From: Cupriavidus sp. 2SB
GTDB lineage: Bacteria; Pseudomonadota; Gammaproteobacteria; Burkholderiales; Burkholderiaceae
Length of the DNA: 58,329 bases
NCBI RefSeq assembly: GCF_005503625.1
Contig: NZ_SCMX01000042.1
Coordinates: 1-58,329 of the forward strand
Direction of reading: 5' to 3'
How positions within the stretch are numbered: position 1 is the first letter of the stretch; each line of letters starts with the position of its first letter. Below the pieces are notes generated by a model. The model worked only from the letters and a program-made list of their open reading frames with translations. It searched no databases and was not told the origin of the DNA. A program made the translations under genes and the position numbers. Positions 24,969-34,584 of the stretch are shown piece by piece.

Positions 24969-26336
24969 GTGCATTTTTCTGTTGTTTCCAAAGCTGCCGC
25001 GGTAACGCTGCTTGCCCTGGCGGCAAGCGCGGGCCACGCGGCCAGCGAGCCAATGCCCCCGGATGGCCCTTGTGTGCCGCCGCCTGCCAAGGCCGCCCTG
25101 ACACTCTCGCAGGCTCGTCTCGATGCCCTGCGCTGCAATCGCGACATCATTGCCGCGCGCCGCAGCGAAGAGGCCAGTCAGGCCGATATCCAGATTGCGT
25201 CGCAACGACCGAACCCGGTGCTGAGCCTGGGTGTGGCGAACATCAACCCGCATCTGGGCGTGGGGGCTGGCAACTGGCGCAGCAAGACCGTGGACTCCAC
25301 GGTGCGCGTGGATCAGGTCATCGAAACCGCCAACAAGGGCAATCTGCGTACCGACGCGGCGCGCAAGGCCAGTGTGGCTGCGGGCGAGCAGACCCAGGCC
25401 ATCGTGGCCCAGCAGCTCGGCAGCGTGGATCAGGCGTGGTACGAGGCGCTGGTCAGCCAGACGCGCGTGGAAGTGCTGACCGAAATGGTTGGCCTCTACG
25501 GACGGACGCAGCAGGCCAACGAAACGCGGCTCAAGTCGGGCGACGTATCGCGCGCCGATGTGACCAAGCTCCAGCTTGAAACGTTGCGCGCGCAGAGCGA
25601 CCTGCGCAACGCGCTGGCCGATCACGCCAGTGACAAGGCCGCACTGGCCGCCGCCATGGGCGTGCCCGGCACGCTGATGGACAACCGCCTCGTGGCGGAC
25701 TGGCCGGCGCCGGACGCGCCCGTGCCGCCGGTCGATCCCGAAGTGCTCCAGCGCCGGCCCGATGTGACCGCCGCCGAAGCGCGGCTGGCGGCTGCGGCAT
25801 CGCAGCGCGACCTCGCCCGTGCGGGCCGGGTGCCTGATGTGACCGTAGGCGTCCAGTACGAGCACTATCCGATTTCCGAAGCCAATACCACGGGCAGCGG
25901 CAACAGCTACGGCGCGTTCGTGTCGATCCCGCTGTTCGTGCGCCATAGCTATGGTGGCGAGGCACGCCGCGCGGAAGTCGACTACTACGCGGCACTCGAC
26001 GACCGCAACCGCATCTTGCTCGAAGCACAGAACGACATCGGCCGGCTGCGTGCCCAGCTCGAAGCGGCCCGCGCGTCGCTGCAGCAGATGCGCGAATCCG
26101 TACTGCCCGCTGCCGAAAGCGTGGCCAATAGTGCTGAGTTTGCCTATACCAAGGGCGCCAGCGGCGTGCTGGATCTGCTCGACGCGCGCCGCGCGTTGCG
26201 TCAGACCCGGGTGGATGCACTCGAGGCGCAAGGCAACTATGCCAAGGCCCTTTCGGCCTATCTCACGGCGCTGCAAGCTACCAGTTCCGATCTCAACAAG
26301 CTTCCCCAGGTTCGTACCGATGCGTCGCGCCCTTGA
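24969..26336 (+). CDS. TolC/CzcC-like outer-membrane efflux factor
   Basis: About 455 residues. A signal peptide (AAAVTLLALAASAGHA) is followed by two outer-membrane efflux repeats with long coiled-coil stretches (TLSQARLDALRCNRDIIAARRSEEASQADIQ first, RILLEAQNDIGRLRAQLEAARASLQQ second). TKGASGVLDLLDARRAL near the C-terminus is typical of the CzcC/CusC group. The start is a GTG at 24969 or a TTG at 24963, with no clear ribosome site. It is the first gene of the efflux operon outer-membrane factor, adaptor, RND pump. The 288-base gap upstream shows no gene. Confidence 0.87.
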   Translation: MHFSVVSKAAAVTLLALAASAGHAASEPMPPDGPCVPPPAKAALTLSQARLDALRCNRDIIAARRSEEASQADIQIASQRPNPVLSLGVANINPHLGVGAGNWRSKTVDSTVRVDQVIETANKGNLRTDAARKASVAAGEQTQAIVAQQLGSVDQAWYEALVSQTRVEVLTEMVGLYGRTQQANETRLKSGDVSRADVTKLQLETLRAQSDLRNALADHASDKAALAAAMGVPGTLMDNRLVADWPAPDAPVPPVDPEVLQRRPDVTAAEARLAAAASQRDLARAGRVPDVTVGVQYEHYPISEANTTGSGNSYGAFVSIPLFVRHSYGGEARRAEVDYYAALDDRNRILLEAQNDIGRLRAQLEAARASLQQMRESVLPAAESVANSAEFAYTKGASGVLDLLDARRALRQTRVDALEAQGNYAKALSAYLTALQATSSDLNKLPQVRTDASRP

Positions 26337-26337
26337 T

Positions 26338-27534
26338 ATGCGTATTTCCAGCGATTTCCGTCTGACTCGTACCGCTGCGGTACGAATGGCCGCCGTGGTG
26401 GCGTTGTGCACGCTTGCCCTGGCGGGCTGCGGCAAGAAGGAAGCCCCCGAGAACGATGACGATCCGAAGATCTCGGGCCAGACGATTTCCTACCCGGCCA
26501 GCGTGAAGACGCTCGCCGGCATCGTGGGCCAGCCTGTGCAGAGCGGCGGTGACCGCATGCTGCAGATGCCAGGGCGTCTGGTCTGGAACGAGGACAAGAC
26601 GGTGCGCGTGGCCACGCCGTTCACGGGCCGCGTGATGGAAATCCTCGTGCAGCCCGGCGCCACGGTGAAAGCCAACCAGCCGCTGGCAATGCTGACCTCG
26701 CCGGACTTCGGTCTCGCGCAAGCCGATGCACGCAAGGCCGCCGCCGACAGTGCCGTGGCGTCGAAGTCGCTGGCCCGCCAGCGCGAACTCTACGACGCCG
26801 GCATCATCTCGCAGAAGGATTTCGAACAGGCGCAGGCCGACAGCGCGCGCGCTTCGGCCGATACGCAGCGCACGCAGGCCGCGCTGCGCATGTACGGTGC
26901 GGGCGGCGACGCGGTGAACCAGCGCTTTGCGCTGCGCAGCCCCATCGACGGCCTCGTGGTGGAACGCAATATCAATCCGGGCATGGAAGTGCGCCCTGAC
27001 CAGCAACCCACCGCACCGCTGTTCCTGATCACCGATCCCACCACGCTGTGGGCACAACTCGACGCCGCCGAAGCCGATCTCGGCCTGTTCAAGCCGGGTA
27101 TCGAGGTGCAACTGGCGAGTGCCGCGTATCCCGGCGAAACGTTCAAGGGCACCGTGGTCAAGATCGCCGACTATGTGGACCCGGCCTCGCGCAGTGTGAA
27201 GGTGCGACTGTCGGTGCCCAATGCCGACCGCAGGCTGAAAGCCGAGATGTACGTGACGGCCAAGGTGCAGGCCGCGTCGTTCCAGGGGATCTCGGTGCCG
27301 GCAAAGGCCATCTTCCTGGCGGACAACAAAAATTACGTGTTCGTGCGCAAGTCTGCTGCACCGATCGTGTTCGAGCGTCGCGAAGTCAAGCTGGGCGTGA
27401 CCATGCCGGGCACCTCCGAAGTGGTGTCGGGGCTGTCTGCCGGCGATGTGGTGATCACCGACGGCAACCTGTATCTGCAGGACATCCTGCGCGACGCCAC
27501 GGCCGTGAACAACGCGCGTGCGTCGGCGAAGTAA
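26338..27534 (+). CDS. RND periplasmic adaptor (membrane fusion lipoprotein)
   Basis: A 398-residue HlyD/CusB-type adaptor joining the inner-membrane pump to the outer-membrane factor. It has a lipobox (LALAGC, Cys at about 32), so it is a lipoprotein. The barrel-sandwich half-motif GRVMEILVQPGATVKANQPLAMLTSPDF is followed by a coiled-coil hairpin (ADARKAAADSAVASKSLARQRELY to ASADTQRTQAALRM), and then beta-barrel segments. The ATG at 26338 is two bases after the upstream stop. An ATG at 26320 overlapping that gene is an alternative. No His-rich metal-binding tail is visible. Confidence 0.87.
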   Translation: MRISSDFRLTRTAAVRMAAVVALCTLALAGCGKKEAPENDDDPKISGQTISYPASVKTLAGIVGQPVQSGGDRMLQMPGRLVWNEDKTVRVATPFTGRVMEILVQPGATVKANQPLAMLTSPDFGLAQADARKAAADSAVASKSLARQRELYDAGIISQKDFEQAQADSARASADTQRTQAALRMYGAGGDAVNQRFALRSPIDGLVVERNINPGMEVRPDQQPTAPLFLITDPTTLWAQLDAAEADLGLFKPGIEVQLASAAYPGETFKGTVVKIADYVDPASRSVKVRLSVPNADRRLKAEMYVTAKVQAASFQGISVPAKAIFLADNKNYVFVRKSAAPIVFERREVKLGVTMPGTSEVVSGLSAGDVVITDGNLYLQDILRDATAVNNARASAK

Positions 27535-27552
27535 GGCGGGGACGACAGATAC

Positions 27553-30500
27553 ATGATTTCCCGAATCGTTCATTTCTCGCTGCACCAGAAGCTGTTCGTC
27601 TGGCTCGGCCTCATTATTTTCGTCGCCGGCGGCCTGGCCGCCTTCAAGAACCTGCCAATCGAGGCATTTCCCGATGTGTCGGACATCCAGGTCAACGTGA
27701 TCACGTTGTACCCGGGCCGCGCCGCGGAGGAAGTGGAACGTCAGGTCACGATTCCCATCGAAACGGCGCTGGCCGGTACGCCGAATTCCGTGCGCGTGTT
27801 CTCGCATACGCAGTTCGGCCTGTCGTTCATGATGGTGACGTTCAACGACAAGGCCACGGACGTGACCGCGCGCCAGCAGATCATCGAGCGCCTGCGCGCC
27901 GTTGACCTGCCCGATGGCGTGCAGCCCGAACTGGCGCCGCTCTCTACGGCCATCGGCGAAATCTTCCGCTTCCGTCTGGCCGGCAAGGGCTATACGCCGC
28001 AGGAACTGCGCACGCTGCAGGACTGGGTCGTGGAGAAGAACCTGCGTCAGGTGCCGGGTGTGGCGGACGTGGTGACCATCGGCGGATCGGTGCGCCAATA
28101 CGAGGTGAATCCGAACCTTGGCCGCATGCGCGACGCCAAGATCTCGATGGCGCAACTGTTCACGGCGTTGCAGCGCGGCAACTCGAATGCGGGCGGCGGT
28201 GCCGTCACGTATGGCCGCCAGCAGTATCTGCTGCGTTCGCTGGGCAGTTTCCGTACTTCGGCGGATATCGCCAACGTGGTGGTGGCCGAGAACAACGGCA
28301 CGCCGATTCTGGTGAAGGACATCGCCGAGGTGCGCGTAGGTGCTGCGCCGCCGCAGGGTTTGATGGGCCAGGATGACGAGGACAATATCGTGTCCGGCAT
28401 CGTGGTGATGCGCAAGGGCGAGAACCCGTCGGTGGTGCTGGAGGCGCTCAAGCAGAAGATCGAACTGCTCGACTCGCAGATCCTGCCCAAGGGCGTGAAG
28501 ATCGTGCCGTACTACGACCGCTCCACGCTGATCGACAAGACGCTGCACACGGTGTTCGGCAATCTGGTGGAAGGTGCCCTGCTGGTGATGGCCGTGCTGT
28601 ACCTGTTCCTGGCGAACGTGCGCGCGGCGGCCATCGTGGCGCTGGTGATTCCGCTGTCGCTGCTCTCGACGTTTATCGGCCTGACCTGGGTTGGCATTCC
28701 CGCCAACCTGCTGTCGCTCGGCGCGATGGACTTCGGCATCATCGTCGACGGCGCGGTGATCGTCGTCGAGAACATCTTCAAGCGGCTGGGCGAACTGAAG
28801 GAACAGCAGATCAAGGACAGCCGTGCGCGGCTCGACGCCATCCTGCAGGCCACGACCGAAGTGGGGCGTCCTACCGTGTTCTCGATGGTCATCATCATCG
28901 CGGCGCACATTCCGATCTTCACGCTGCAGCGCCACGAGGGCAAGATCTTCGCGCCGATGGCCTACACGGTGACGGGCGCGCTGATCGGTTCGCTGATCCT
29001 GTCGCTGACCGTGGTGCCGCTGCTGTGCCACCTGCTGCTCAAGAAGAACATCGCGCACGAGGACAACTTCGTGGTGCGTCACTGCAAGCGGCTCTACGAA
29101 CCGATGCTGCGCTGGGCGCTCGACAACAAGAAAAAGGTGGTTGGTGTCGCGCTGGGCCTGCTGGTGGCCACGGTAGGTGTGGGCAAGTTCCTCGGCAGCG
29201 AATTCCTGCCCGAACTCGACGAGGGTTCGATGTGGGTCAGCTTCGACCTGCCGGCCTCGGTCTCCCTGACCGAAGCCCGCGAGCAGGCGCGCATGCTGCG
29301 TACCGTGATCCGCAAGACGCCCGAGGTGAACACCACGATCTCGAAGGTGGGCCGCCCGGACGATGGCACCGATCCCAAGCTGATCAACACCGTGGAAATC
29401 CTGGTGGACCTGAAGGGCGAGAAGCAGTGGCGCGATGGGTTCACCAAGCGCCGCATCATCGAGGAAATCAATCACAACCTGCGACAGTTGCCGGGCATCG
29501 AGCCGAACTTCTCGCAGCCGGTGCGCGACAACATTCTGGAGAGCATCTCGCAGATCAAGGGCCAGATCGTGATCAAGGTGCAGAGCGACAGCCTGGAACA
29601 CAACAAGGCAGTGGCCGACCAGATCCTGGCCAACGTGCAGTCCGTGAAGGGCGTGATGCGCGCCTTCATCGACCGTGACGGGGAACTGCCGCAGTACGTG
29701 CTGGAATTCGATCGTGCCCAGGCCGCCCGTTATGGCATCAACGTGGCCGATGTGCAGGACCTGATGGAGAGCGCACTGGCCGGCAAGGCTGCCACCGAAT
29801 TGTGGGAGGGCGAGAAGCACTTCAGTGTAGTGATCCGCCTGAAGCCGAACGAGCGCGAACTGCCGAACCTGCCGAACATCTTCATGCAGACCGCCGAAGG
29901 CGCGCAGGTGCCGTTGTCGCAACTGGTGACGTTCCGCACGGCGTCTGGTGCCATGAACATCAGCCGCGAGAACGGCCAGCGCACCACGTCGATCGGCATC
30001 TTCATCCACGACCGCGATATGGGTAGCGTGGTGAAAGACATGCAGGCGCTGGTGAAGAAGAACGTCAATGCCGAGGATGTGAAGATCAGCTGGTCGGGCG
30101 AGTTCGAGAATCAGGAACGCGCCATGGCACGACTGTCGATCGTGGTGCCGCTGTCGGTGCTGGTGATCTTCCTGCTGCTGTTCAACGCGTTCCAGTCGTT
30201 CAAGAGCGCGGCGCTGATCATCTCGAACATTCCGTTCGCGTTGATCGGTGGCGTGTTCGCGCTGTTCTTGACGGGCATTCCGCTGTCGGTGTCGGCGGCC
30301 ATCGGCTTCATCGCGCTGTTCGGGCAGGCCGTGCTGAACGGCGTGGTGATGGTGACGTACTTCAATCAGCTACGCGGTGAAGGGCTGTCCGTGCGGCAGG
30401 CCGTGCTGACCGGTTCGATGGATCGCCTGCGCACCGTGCTGATGACCGCGATGCTCGCCATGCTGGGTCTGTTCCCGATGGCCGTCTCGCGTGCGATTGG

Positions 30501-30675
30501 TTCGGAAACACAGCGCCCGCTGGCCATCGTCATCATCGGCGGCCTGATCACGGCCACGATGCTGACGCTGATCGTGTTGCCTACGCTCTACGAGTGGATG
30601 GTGGGCCGTAACTGGCCCGACGAGGAAGCGGAACAGGAAAACGGCAACCGCCTGTCGGATTCCGTGGCGGGTTGA
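27553..30675 (+). CDS. RND efflux pump, CusA/CzcA (heavy-metal efflux) type
   Basis: A 1040-residue inner-membrane proton/substrate antiporter with the full twelve-helix, two-large-loop RND architecture. It starts MISRIVHFSLHQKLFVWLGL and the TM4 signature DFGIIVDGAVIVVEN lies near residues 394-408, matching the HME subfamily rather than the HAE drug pumps. Later motifs (FLGSEFLPELDEGSMW, and GFIALFGQAVLNGVVMVTYF in TM10) also fit. The transported ion cannot be decided by eye. It lies 18 bases after the adaptor and completes the operon. Confidence 0.88.
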   Translation: MISRIVHFSLHQKLFVWLGLIIFVAGGLAAFKNLPIEAFPDVSDIQVNVITLYPGRAAEEVERQVTIPIETALAGTPNSVRVFSHTQFGLSFMMVTFNDKATDVTARQQIIERLRAVDLPDGVQPELAPLSTAIGEIFRFRLAGKGYTPQELRTLQDWVVEKNLRQVPGVADVVTIGGSVRQYEVNPNLGRMRDAKISMAQLFTALQRGNSNAGGGAVTYGRQQYLLRSLGSFRTSADIANVVVAENNGTPILVKDIAEVRVGAAPPQGLMGQDDEDNIVSGIVVMRKGENPSVVLEALKQKIELLDSQILPKGVKIVPYYDRSTLIDKTLHTVFGNLVEGALLVMAVLYLFLANVRAAAIVALVIPLSLLSTFIGLTWVGIPANLLSLGAMDFGIIVDGAVIVVENIFKRLGELKEQQIKDSRARLDAILQATTEVGRPTVFSMVIIIAAHIPIFTLQRHEGKIFAPMAYTVTGALIGSLILSLTVVPLLCHLLLKKNIAHEDNFVVRHCKRLYEPMLRWALDNKKKVVGVALGLLVATVGVGKFLGSEFLPELDEGSMWVSFDLPASVSLTEAREQARMLRTVIRKTPEVNTTISKVGRPDDGTDPKLINTVEILVDLKGEKQWRDGFTKRRIIEEINHNLRQLPGIEPNFSQPVRDNILESISQIKGQIVIKVQSDSLEHNKAVADQILANVQSVKGVMRAFIDRDGELPQYVLEFDRAQAARYGINVADVQDLMESALAGKAATELWEGEKHFSVVIRLKPNERELPNLPNIFMQTAEGAQVPLSQLVTFRTASGAMNISRENGQRTTSIGIFIHDRDMGSVVKDMQALVKKNVNAEDVKISWSGEFENQERAMARLSIVVPLSVLVIFLLLFNAFQSFKSAALIISNIPFALIGGVFALFLTGIPLSVSAAIGFIALFGQAVLNGVVMVTYFNQLRGEGLSVRQAVLTGSMDRLRTVLMTAMLAMLGLFPMAVSRAIGSETQRPLAIVIIGGLITATMLTLIVLPTLYEWMVGRNWPDEEAEQENGNRLSDSVAG

Positions 30676-30676
30676 T

Positions 30677-30871
30677 TCAACGCACCAGCGCCGGGATGCG
30701 CAAGCCGCCCGGCGCGATGGCTTGCGCAGCCAGCGTGCACACCGCCAGCGTGCCGGTGAGCAGGCCCAGCGCCGACGAGGTCTGCGCATGCGAGGAGAAC
30801 CCGGCCGCGAATGCGTAGGCGGCCATCTTCAGATGGTGGGCGTCACGGTGGCTGTGTTGGGGGCGGGTCAT
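30677..30871 (-). CDS. Small hydrophobic protein next to the RND operon
   Basis: A 64-residue frame, convergent with the RND pump and ending one base from its stop. The N-terminus is His-rich (MTRPQHSHRDAHHLKM) and the rest is largely hydrophobic (AAYAFAAGFSSHAQ, SALGLLTGTLAVCTLAAQAI), so it is a likely small membrane protein. AAGGCAG precedes the ATG. A short dyad CTAAC-G-GTTAG lies just upstream (30886-30896). The family is not recognised. The His-rich start beside a metal-type pump is suggestive only. Confidence 0.5.
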   Translation of the reverse strand: MTRPQHSHRDAHHLKMAAYAFAAGFSSHAQTSSALGLLTGTLAVCTLAAQAIAPGGLRIPALVR

Positions 30872-31193
30872 GGCTCGCTGCCTTGCTAACGGTTAGTTAA
30901 GTTCAATTGGTTTGAAGGGTGGTGGCCAGGGCTTCGGCGTGGCTGCTGTCACCCCGCCTTCCGCTGCGCTGTCCATGTGCAGCACTATACCGACGGGCTC
31001 CCCGCCCAAAGTCGGCTATCGGTGTCATAGTCATTCAAATTTATTAAACGCCCGGTGCGCTGAGATCGCGCGGCGGGCTTGTATCGATAAAGCGACAAAC
31101 AGACACGGGTGACTGCAAATAGAAATAATTCTCAATTAGTATGCGGCCCTTCCTCCTCCTGACTGCGGGTTTTCCCGCATCCTGCCGCATTCG
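30872..31193. other. Intergenic region upstream of the TonB receptor
   Basis: No gene is supported in this 322-base gap. It carries the CTAAC-G-GTTAG dyad near the small hydrophobic protein, an AT-rich stretch with a Fur-like site at 31119-31137, and the short hairpin TGCGGG-TTTT-CCCGCA at 31164-31179, immediately before the receptor start region. Confidence 0.6.
31119..31137 (+). promoter_or_regulatory. Probable Fur box
   Basis: ATAGAAATAATTCTCAATT resembles the Fur 19-mer built from inverted GATAAT/GAGAAT hexamers. It lies 57 bases upstream of a siderophore-type TonB receptor, in an AT-rich patch within GC-rich surroundings. Iron repression of the receptor follows if the site is real. Confidence 0.6.
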
Positions 31194-33323
31194 ATGTCTT
31201 TCCGCCGCCGTCCTCTCGCTATTGCAGCCCGCACGCTGGTTGCCGCTTCATTCACGCTGCCCGTCGTGCCTGTCATGGCCGCCGAGGAGCCAGTAGCCGA
31301 TAACGTGACTTCGCTGCCCGCCGTCACGGTCAAGGCCGCGACCGATCCGTATGTCGATGTCGGTTTCGCCACGCGCCGTCCGGCCGGCGTCACCAAGTCC
31401 AACGAGGCGGTGGCCGACACACCGCAGTCAATCACCGTGATCACGCGCGACCTGATGGACAGCCAGCAGTCGCAGAACCTGAGTGACGTGCTGCAGAACT
31501 CGGCGGGGGTATCGACCAATACCTACGGCCGTCGCGGATGGGACGACTTCATCATCCGCGGCCAGCGGGCGTCGGAATCGCTGTTTGCGGATGGCCTGCT
31601 CGTCGACACGAACAACCGCGTGGCGCAGGAAGTGTTCGGCATGGAGCGCGTCGAAGTCTTCAAGGGTCCGGCCTCGGTGCTGTTCGGCGCGGTGCAGCCG
31701 GGTGGCCTGGTCAACATGGTGACCAAGCGGCCGCGTCCGGAATTGTTCGGCGAGTTGGGTCTGACCGTGGGCAACTATGGACTCCGGCAGGTCACCGCCG
31801 ACGTGGGCACGCCGCTCAAGCCCGACAGCAAGGCGGCATTCCGCCTGACCGCGCTGGCCATGGATAGCGACGATCCCACTGACTACGTGTGGTATCGCAA
31901 CCGCTATGTGGCGCCGTCGCTGACGCTGGACTTTGGCGAGCGTACGGATTTCACGATTCTCGCCAGCCACAACGAGCGCCACTATATTCGCCAGCAGGGC
32001 CTGCCGGTCAATGGCACGCTGGTGTCGAACATCAACGGCGTGGTGCCGAACTCGCGCTTCATCGGCGAGCCGAATGCCACGCCGTATGACGGCGAGCAGA
32101 ACCGGATTGGATACGCGCTGACGCACCGCTTCGATTCGGGCTGGACGGTCAACCAGAACCTGCGCTACCAGACGTCATCGCTGACCGGGATGTTCGTCAC
32201 GGCAGGCGCGATGGCGGTCAACAGCCAGACGATGGCGCGCAGCGGCACGCAGCAAAGCTTCAAGGGCGATAGCTTTGGCGTGGACACCAACGTGCAGAAG
32301 ACGTTCGCATTCGCCAGCCATCAGCACAGCCTGACGTTTGGTATCGACTATCGGCATACCAACGAGGATCGTCTGCAGAAGACGTGCCGCGTGGGAGCGT
32401 TGAACGTGTACAACCCGGTGTATGGTGCGGCGATCAACTGCCCGGGCAACTTCAGCACCGATTCCAACGATACGCTCAACGCCATCGGCCTCTATGCGCG
32501 CGACCAGGTCCGCGTGGCCGATCGCTGGACGCTGACCGGCGGCCTGCGCTACGAATCGGCGCGCACCGCATCGCGCAACCATCTGACCAACTCACGCGTC
32601 GATACCGATGACAACGCGGTCTCCGGCAGTGCCGCAGTCATGTATGACCTCACGCACTGGGCGCGACCCTATGTGAGCTTCGCCACGTCCTTCCTGCCCA
32701 ATGCGGGCACCGACGTGAGCGGCAACTCGTTCAAGCCCGAGAAAGGCCGGCAGTACGAAGTGGGTGTGAAATTCGACACACCGGGCAAGGCTGGGCTCGT
32801 GACGCTGGCAGCGTTCGACCTGACTCGCCGCAATGTGCTGAGCAGCGATCCGATCAACACAGGGTTCAGCGTCGCCGTGGGCGAACAGCGCAGCCGGGGT
32901 TTCGAGTTCGAGGTGATGCAGGACTTTGGCAATGGCATTAGCGTGACCGGTGCCTATGCGTATATCGCGAGCGAAGTCACGGACGATACGACTGCTGCGA
33001 ACGTCGGCAAGTCACTCAACGCCGTGCCGCGCCACAGCTTCTCGGTGTGGAGTCAGTACCGTTTCCGCGGTGCACTGGCCGGCTGGTTCGTCGGCGCCGG
33101 TGTGCGGGGCGAGAGCGCCAAGCGCGGCTACAGCTTCAACTACACGGTGCCGGGATATGCCGTGGCCGACCTCGGTTTCGGCTATACCGCCCGGCACTGG
33201 CGTGCAGCGTTCAACGTCAAGAACGTGTTCGACAAGGCTTACTACGCGGGCGGGCTGAACAACAATGTGCTGCCTGTGGGCAACCCGCGCGTAGCGATGC
33301 TCAATGTCGTGCTGAACTACTAA
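31194..33323 (+). CDS. TonB-dependent siderophore receptor
   Basis: A 709-residue outer-membrane receptor. The signal peptide ends near VMAAEEP (about residue 30) and a TonB-box-like segment LPAVTVKAATD follows. The plug domain has QSITVITRDLMDSQQSQNLSDVLQNSAGVSTN, FIIRGQRASESLFADGLLV and FKGPASVLFGAVQPGGLVNMVTKRP, as in ferric-siderophore receptors. The rest is a 22-strand barrel ending NPRVAMLNVVLNY with the aromatic terminal residue required for barrel insertion. The Fur-like site upstream fits iron control. No siderophore synthesis, FecIR or ABC genes are adjacent, so uptake of a foreign siderophore is likely. Confidence 0.9.
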   Translation: MSFRRRPLAIAARTLVAASFTLPVVPVMAAEEPVADNVTSLPAVTVKAATDPYVDVGFATRRPAGVTKSNEAVADTPQSITVITRDLMDSQQSQNLSDVLQNSAGVSTNTYGRRGWDDFIIRGQRASESLFADGLLVDTNNRVAQEVFGMERVEVFKGPASVLFGAVQPGGLVNMVTKRPRPELFGELGLTVGNYGLRQVTADVGTPLKPDSKAAFRLTALAMDSDDPTDYVWYRNRYVAPSLTLDFGERTDFTILASHNERHYIRQQGLPVNGTLVSNINGVVPNSRFIGEPNATPYDGEQNRIGYALTHRFDSGWTVNQNLRYQTSSLTGMFVTAGAMAVNSQTMARSGTQQSFKGDSFGVDTNVQKTFAFASHQHSLTFGIDYRHTNEDRLQKTCRVGALNVYNPVYGAAINCPGNFSTDSNDTLNAIGLYARDQVRVADRWTLTGGLRYESARTASRNHLTNSRVDTDDNAVSGSAAVMYDLTHWARPYVSFATSFLPNAGTDVSGNSFKPEKGRQYEVGVKFDTPGKAGLVTLAAFDLTRRNVLSSDPINTGFSVAVGEQRSRGFEFEVMQDFGNGISVTGAYAYIASEVTDDTTAANVGKSLNAVPRHSFSVWSQYRFRGALAGWFVGAGVRGESAKRGYSFNYTVPGYAVADLGFGYTARHWRAAFNVKNVFDKAYYAGGLNNNVLPVGNPRVAMLNVVLNY

Positions 33324-33347
33324 GCGCGTTCAGCGGTCAGTCGTCGT

Positions 33348-33704
33348 TCAGTCGTGATAGCCGCGACTGGACGGCCGGCAGAGCAGGGCGCCAAGCAGGA
33401 AGCCGATGCCGAGCGCCATGCCGACGGCACGCACCGGCTGCTGGTGGACGTATTCCGTCACGCACTCCTGTCCGCGTGCGTAGCTATCGGTCACCGACGA
33501 CTTGATCGACGCCAGCTTGTCCGAGCCTTGCGATGCCTTGGTCAGGAACGTCTGCTTGGCGGACTCGATGGCGTCGCCCGTCAGGTTGGGCAGCTTGGCC
33601 AGCAGGTCGTCCAGGTCCTGTGCCAGCTGCCGGGAGTCGGCCCGCAAGCGTTGCTGCGGGTCCGACGGATTGATGTCATTGGGATCGTACGGATCGTTGG
33701 GCAT
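33348..33704 (-). CDS. ElaB/YqjD/DUF883-family membrane-anchored protein
   Basis: A 118-residue protein beginning MPNDPYDPNDINPSDPQQ, then a helical segment (LAQDLDDLLAKLPNLTGDAIESAKQTFLTKAS) and one C-terminal membrane helix (AVGMALGIGFLLGALL) ending in RPSSRGYHD. This is the arrangement of the ElaB/YqjD/DUF883 family, whose E. coli members bind ribosomes at the inner membrane in stationary phase. A strong ribosome site GTGGAGG precedes the ATG at 33704, so longer upstream readings are rejected. It is convergent with the TonB receptor. Confidence 0.85.
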   Translation of the reverse strand: MPNDPYDPNDINPSDPQQRLRADSRQLAQDLDDLLAKLPNLTGDAIESAKQTFLTKASQGSDKLASIKSSVTDSYARGQECVTEYVHQQPVRAVGMALGIGFLLGALLCRPSSRGYHD

Positions 33705-33913
33705 GGGACCTCCACTGTGGTCAGGTTGAATCCACCCCCTGCGCACGTTCCGTACCAGCGCGCGCTGCAAGTCCGCGCGGGCGCCTTCACGCTGGCGCGA
33801 CGTTGCACACGCCAAAAACTTACCGGTGCTTGTAACTTTGACCCGCAAGCGCACGCATGGTCACTGGCGCACTACCTGTGCTACAACGACATGCCTCCGC
33901 TACCTGCTCAACC

Positions 33914-34579
33914 ATGGAAACCACCGGGTCCGCCACTCTGATCGGCGACATTGAACGCGATGCCATCTACCGCGTGATTGCGTTGCGGCGCGACTGCCGT
34001 CACTTCACACCCGGGCCGCGGCTTCCCGACGCGCAGTTGGAGCGGCTTCTGCATGCCGCGAACCAGGCACCCTCGGTGGGCCTGATGCAACCGTGGCGCT
34101 TCATGCGCCTGAGCACGCCGGAATGGCGTACACGCCTCGCCCCGCTCGTGGAGGCAGAGCGGCAGGCCACGGCGCAGGCCCTTGGCGAACGCGCCGGGGA
34201 ATTTCTTCGGCTCAAGGTCGAAGGCATCCGCGACTGTGCCGAACTGCTCGCCGTCATCCTCGCGCCCGACGACGGCACGGTCTTCGGCCGCCGCAGCATG
34301 CCGCGCGAAATGGCATGGGCTTCCGCCGCCTGCGCTGTGCAAAACCTCTGGCTCGCCGCCCGCGCAGAGAATCTCGGCCTCGGCTGGGTTTCGATGTTCG
34401 ATCCCGATGCCCTCGCGCAAGAACTGGCGCTCCCTGACGGTGCTACACCGTTCGGGCTGCTTTGCATCGGGCCGGTCCCCGCGTTCTACGACGCACCCAT
34501 GCTGGAACAGGAAGGCTGGCGCCAGCGCCGTCCGCTGGGCGAGATGCTGTGGGAGCCATCGGTGCGCGACGCCGATTGA
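33914..34579 (+). CDS. bluB: 5,6-dimethylbenzimidazole synthase BluB
   Basis: A 221-residue flavin-destructase of the nitroreductase fold that fragments FMNH2 to 5,6-dimethylbenzimidazole, the lower ligand of cobalamin. Diagnostic segments are YRVIALRRDCRHF, QAPSVGLMQPWRFM, FGRRSMPREMAWASAACAVQNLWLAARAENLGLGWVSMFDP and LCIGPVPAFYD. The ATG at 33914 begins METTGSATL; a GTG-type reading 19 codons upstream is less likely. No other cobalamin gene and no cobalamin riboswitch were seen nearby. Confidence 0.92.
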   Translation: METTGSATLIGDIERDAIYRVIALRRDCRHFTPGPRLPDAQLERLLHAANQAPSVGLMQPWRFMRLSTPEWRTRLAPLVEAERQATAQALGERAGEFLRLKVEGIRDCAELLAVILAPDDGTVFGRRSMPREMAWASAACAVQNLWLAARAENLGLGWVSMFDPDALAQELALPDGATPFGLLCIGPVPAFYDAPMLEQEGWRQRRPLGEMLWEPSVRDAD

Positions 34580-34584
34580 GATGG

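Noticed and set aside
26293..30009. 1238-codon minus-strand frame opposite the RND operon
   Set aside because: It overlaps two strongly conserved genes, is His/Arg-rich without motifs, and has no ribosome site.
31141..31193. Possible leader peptide from an ATG at 31141 before the TonB receptor
   Set aside because: It is out of frame with the receptor, overlaps its start and has no ribosome site or attenuator logic.
33914..34579. Nitroreductase annotation for this gene
   Set aside because: The fold is shared, but the FGRRSMPREMAWAS and LGWVSMFDP segments are those of BluB.
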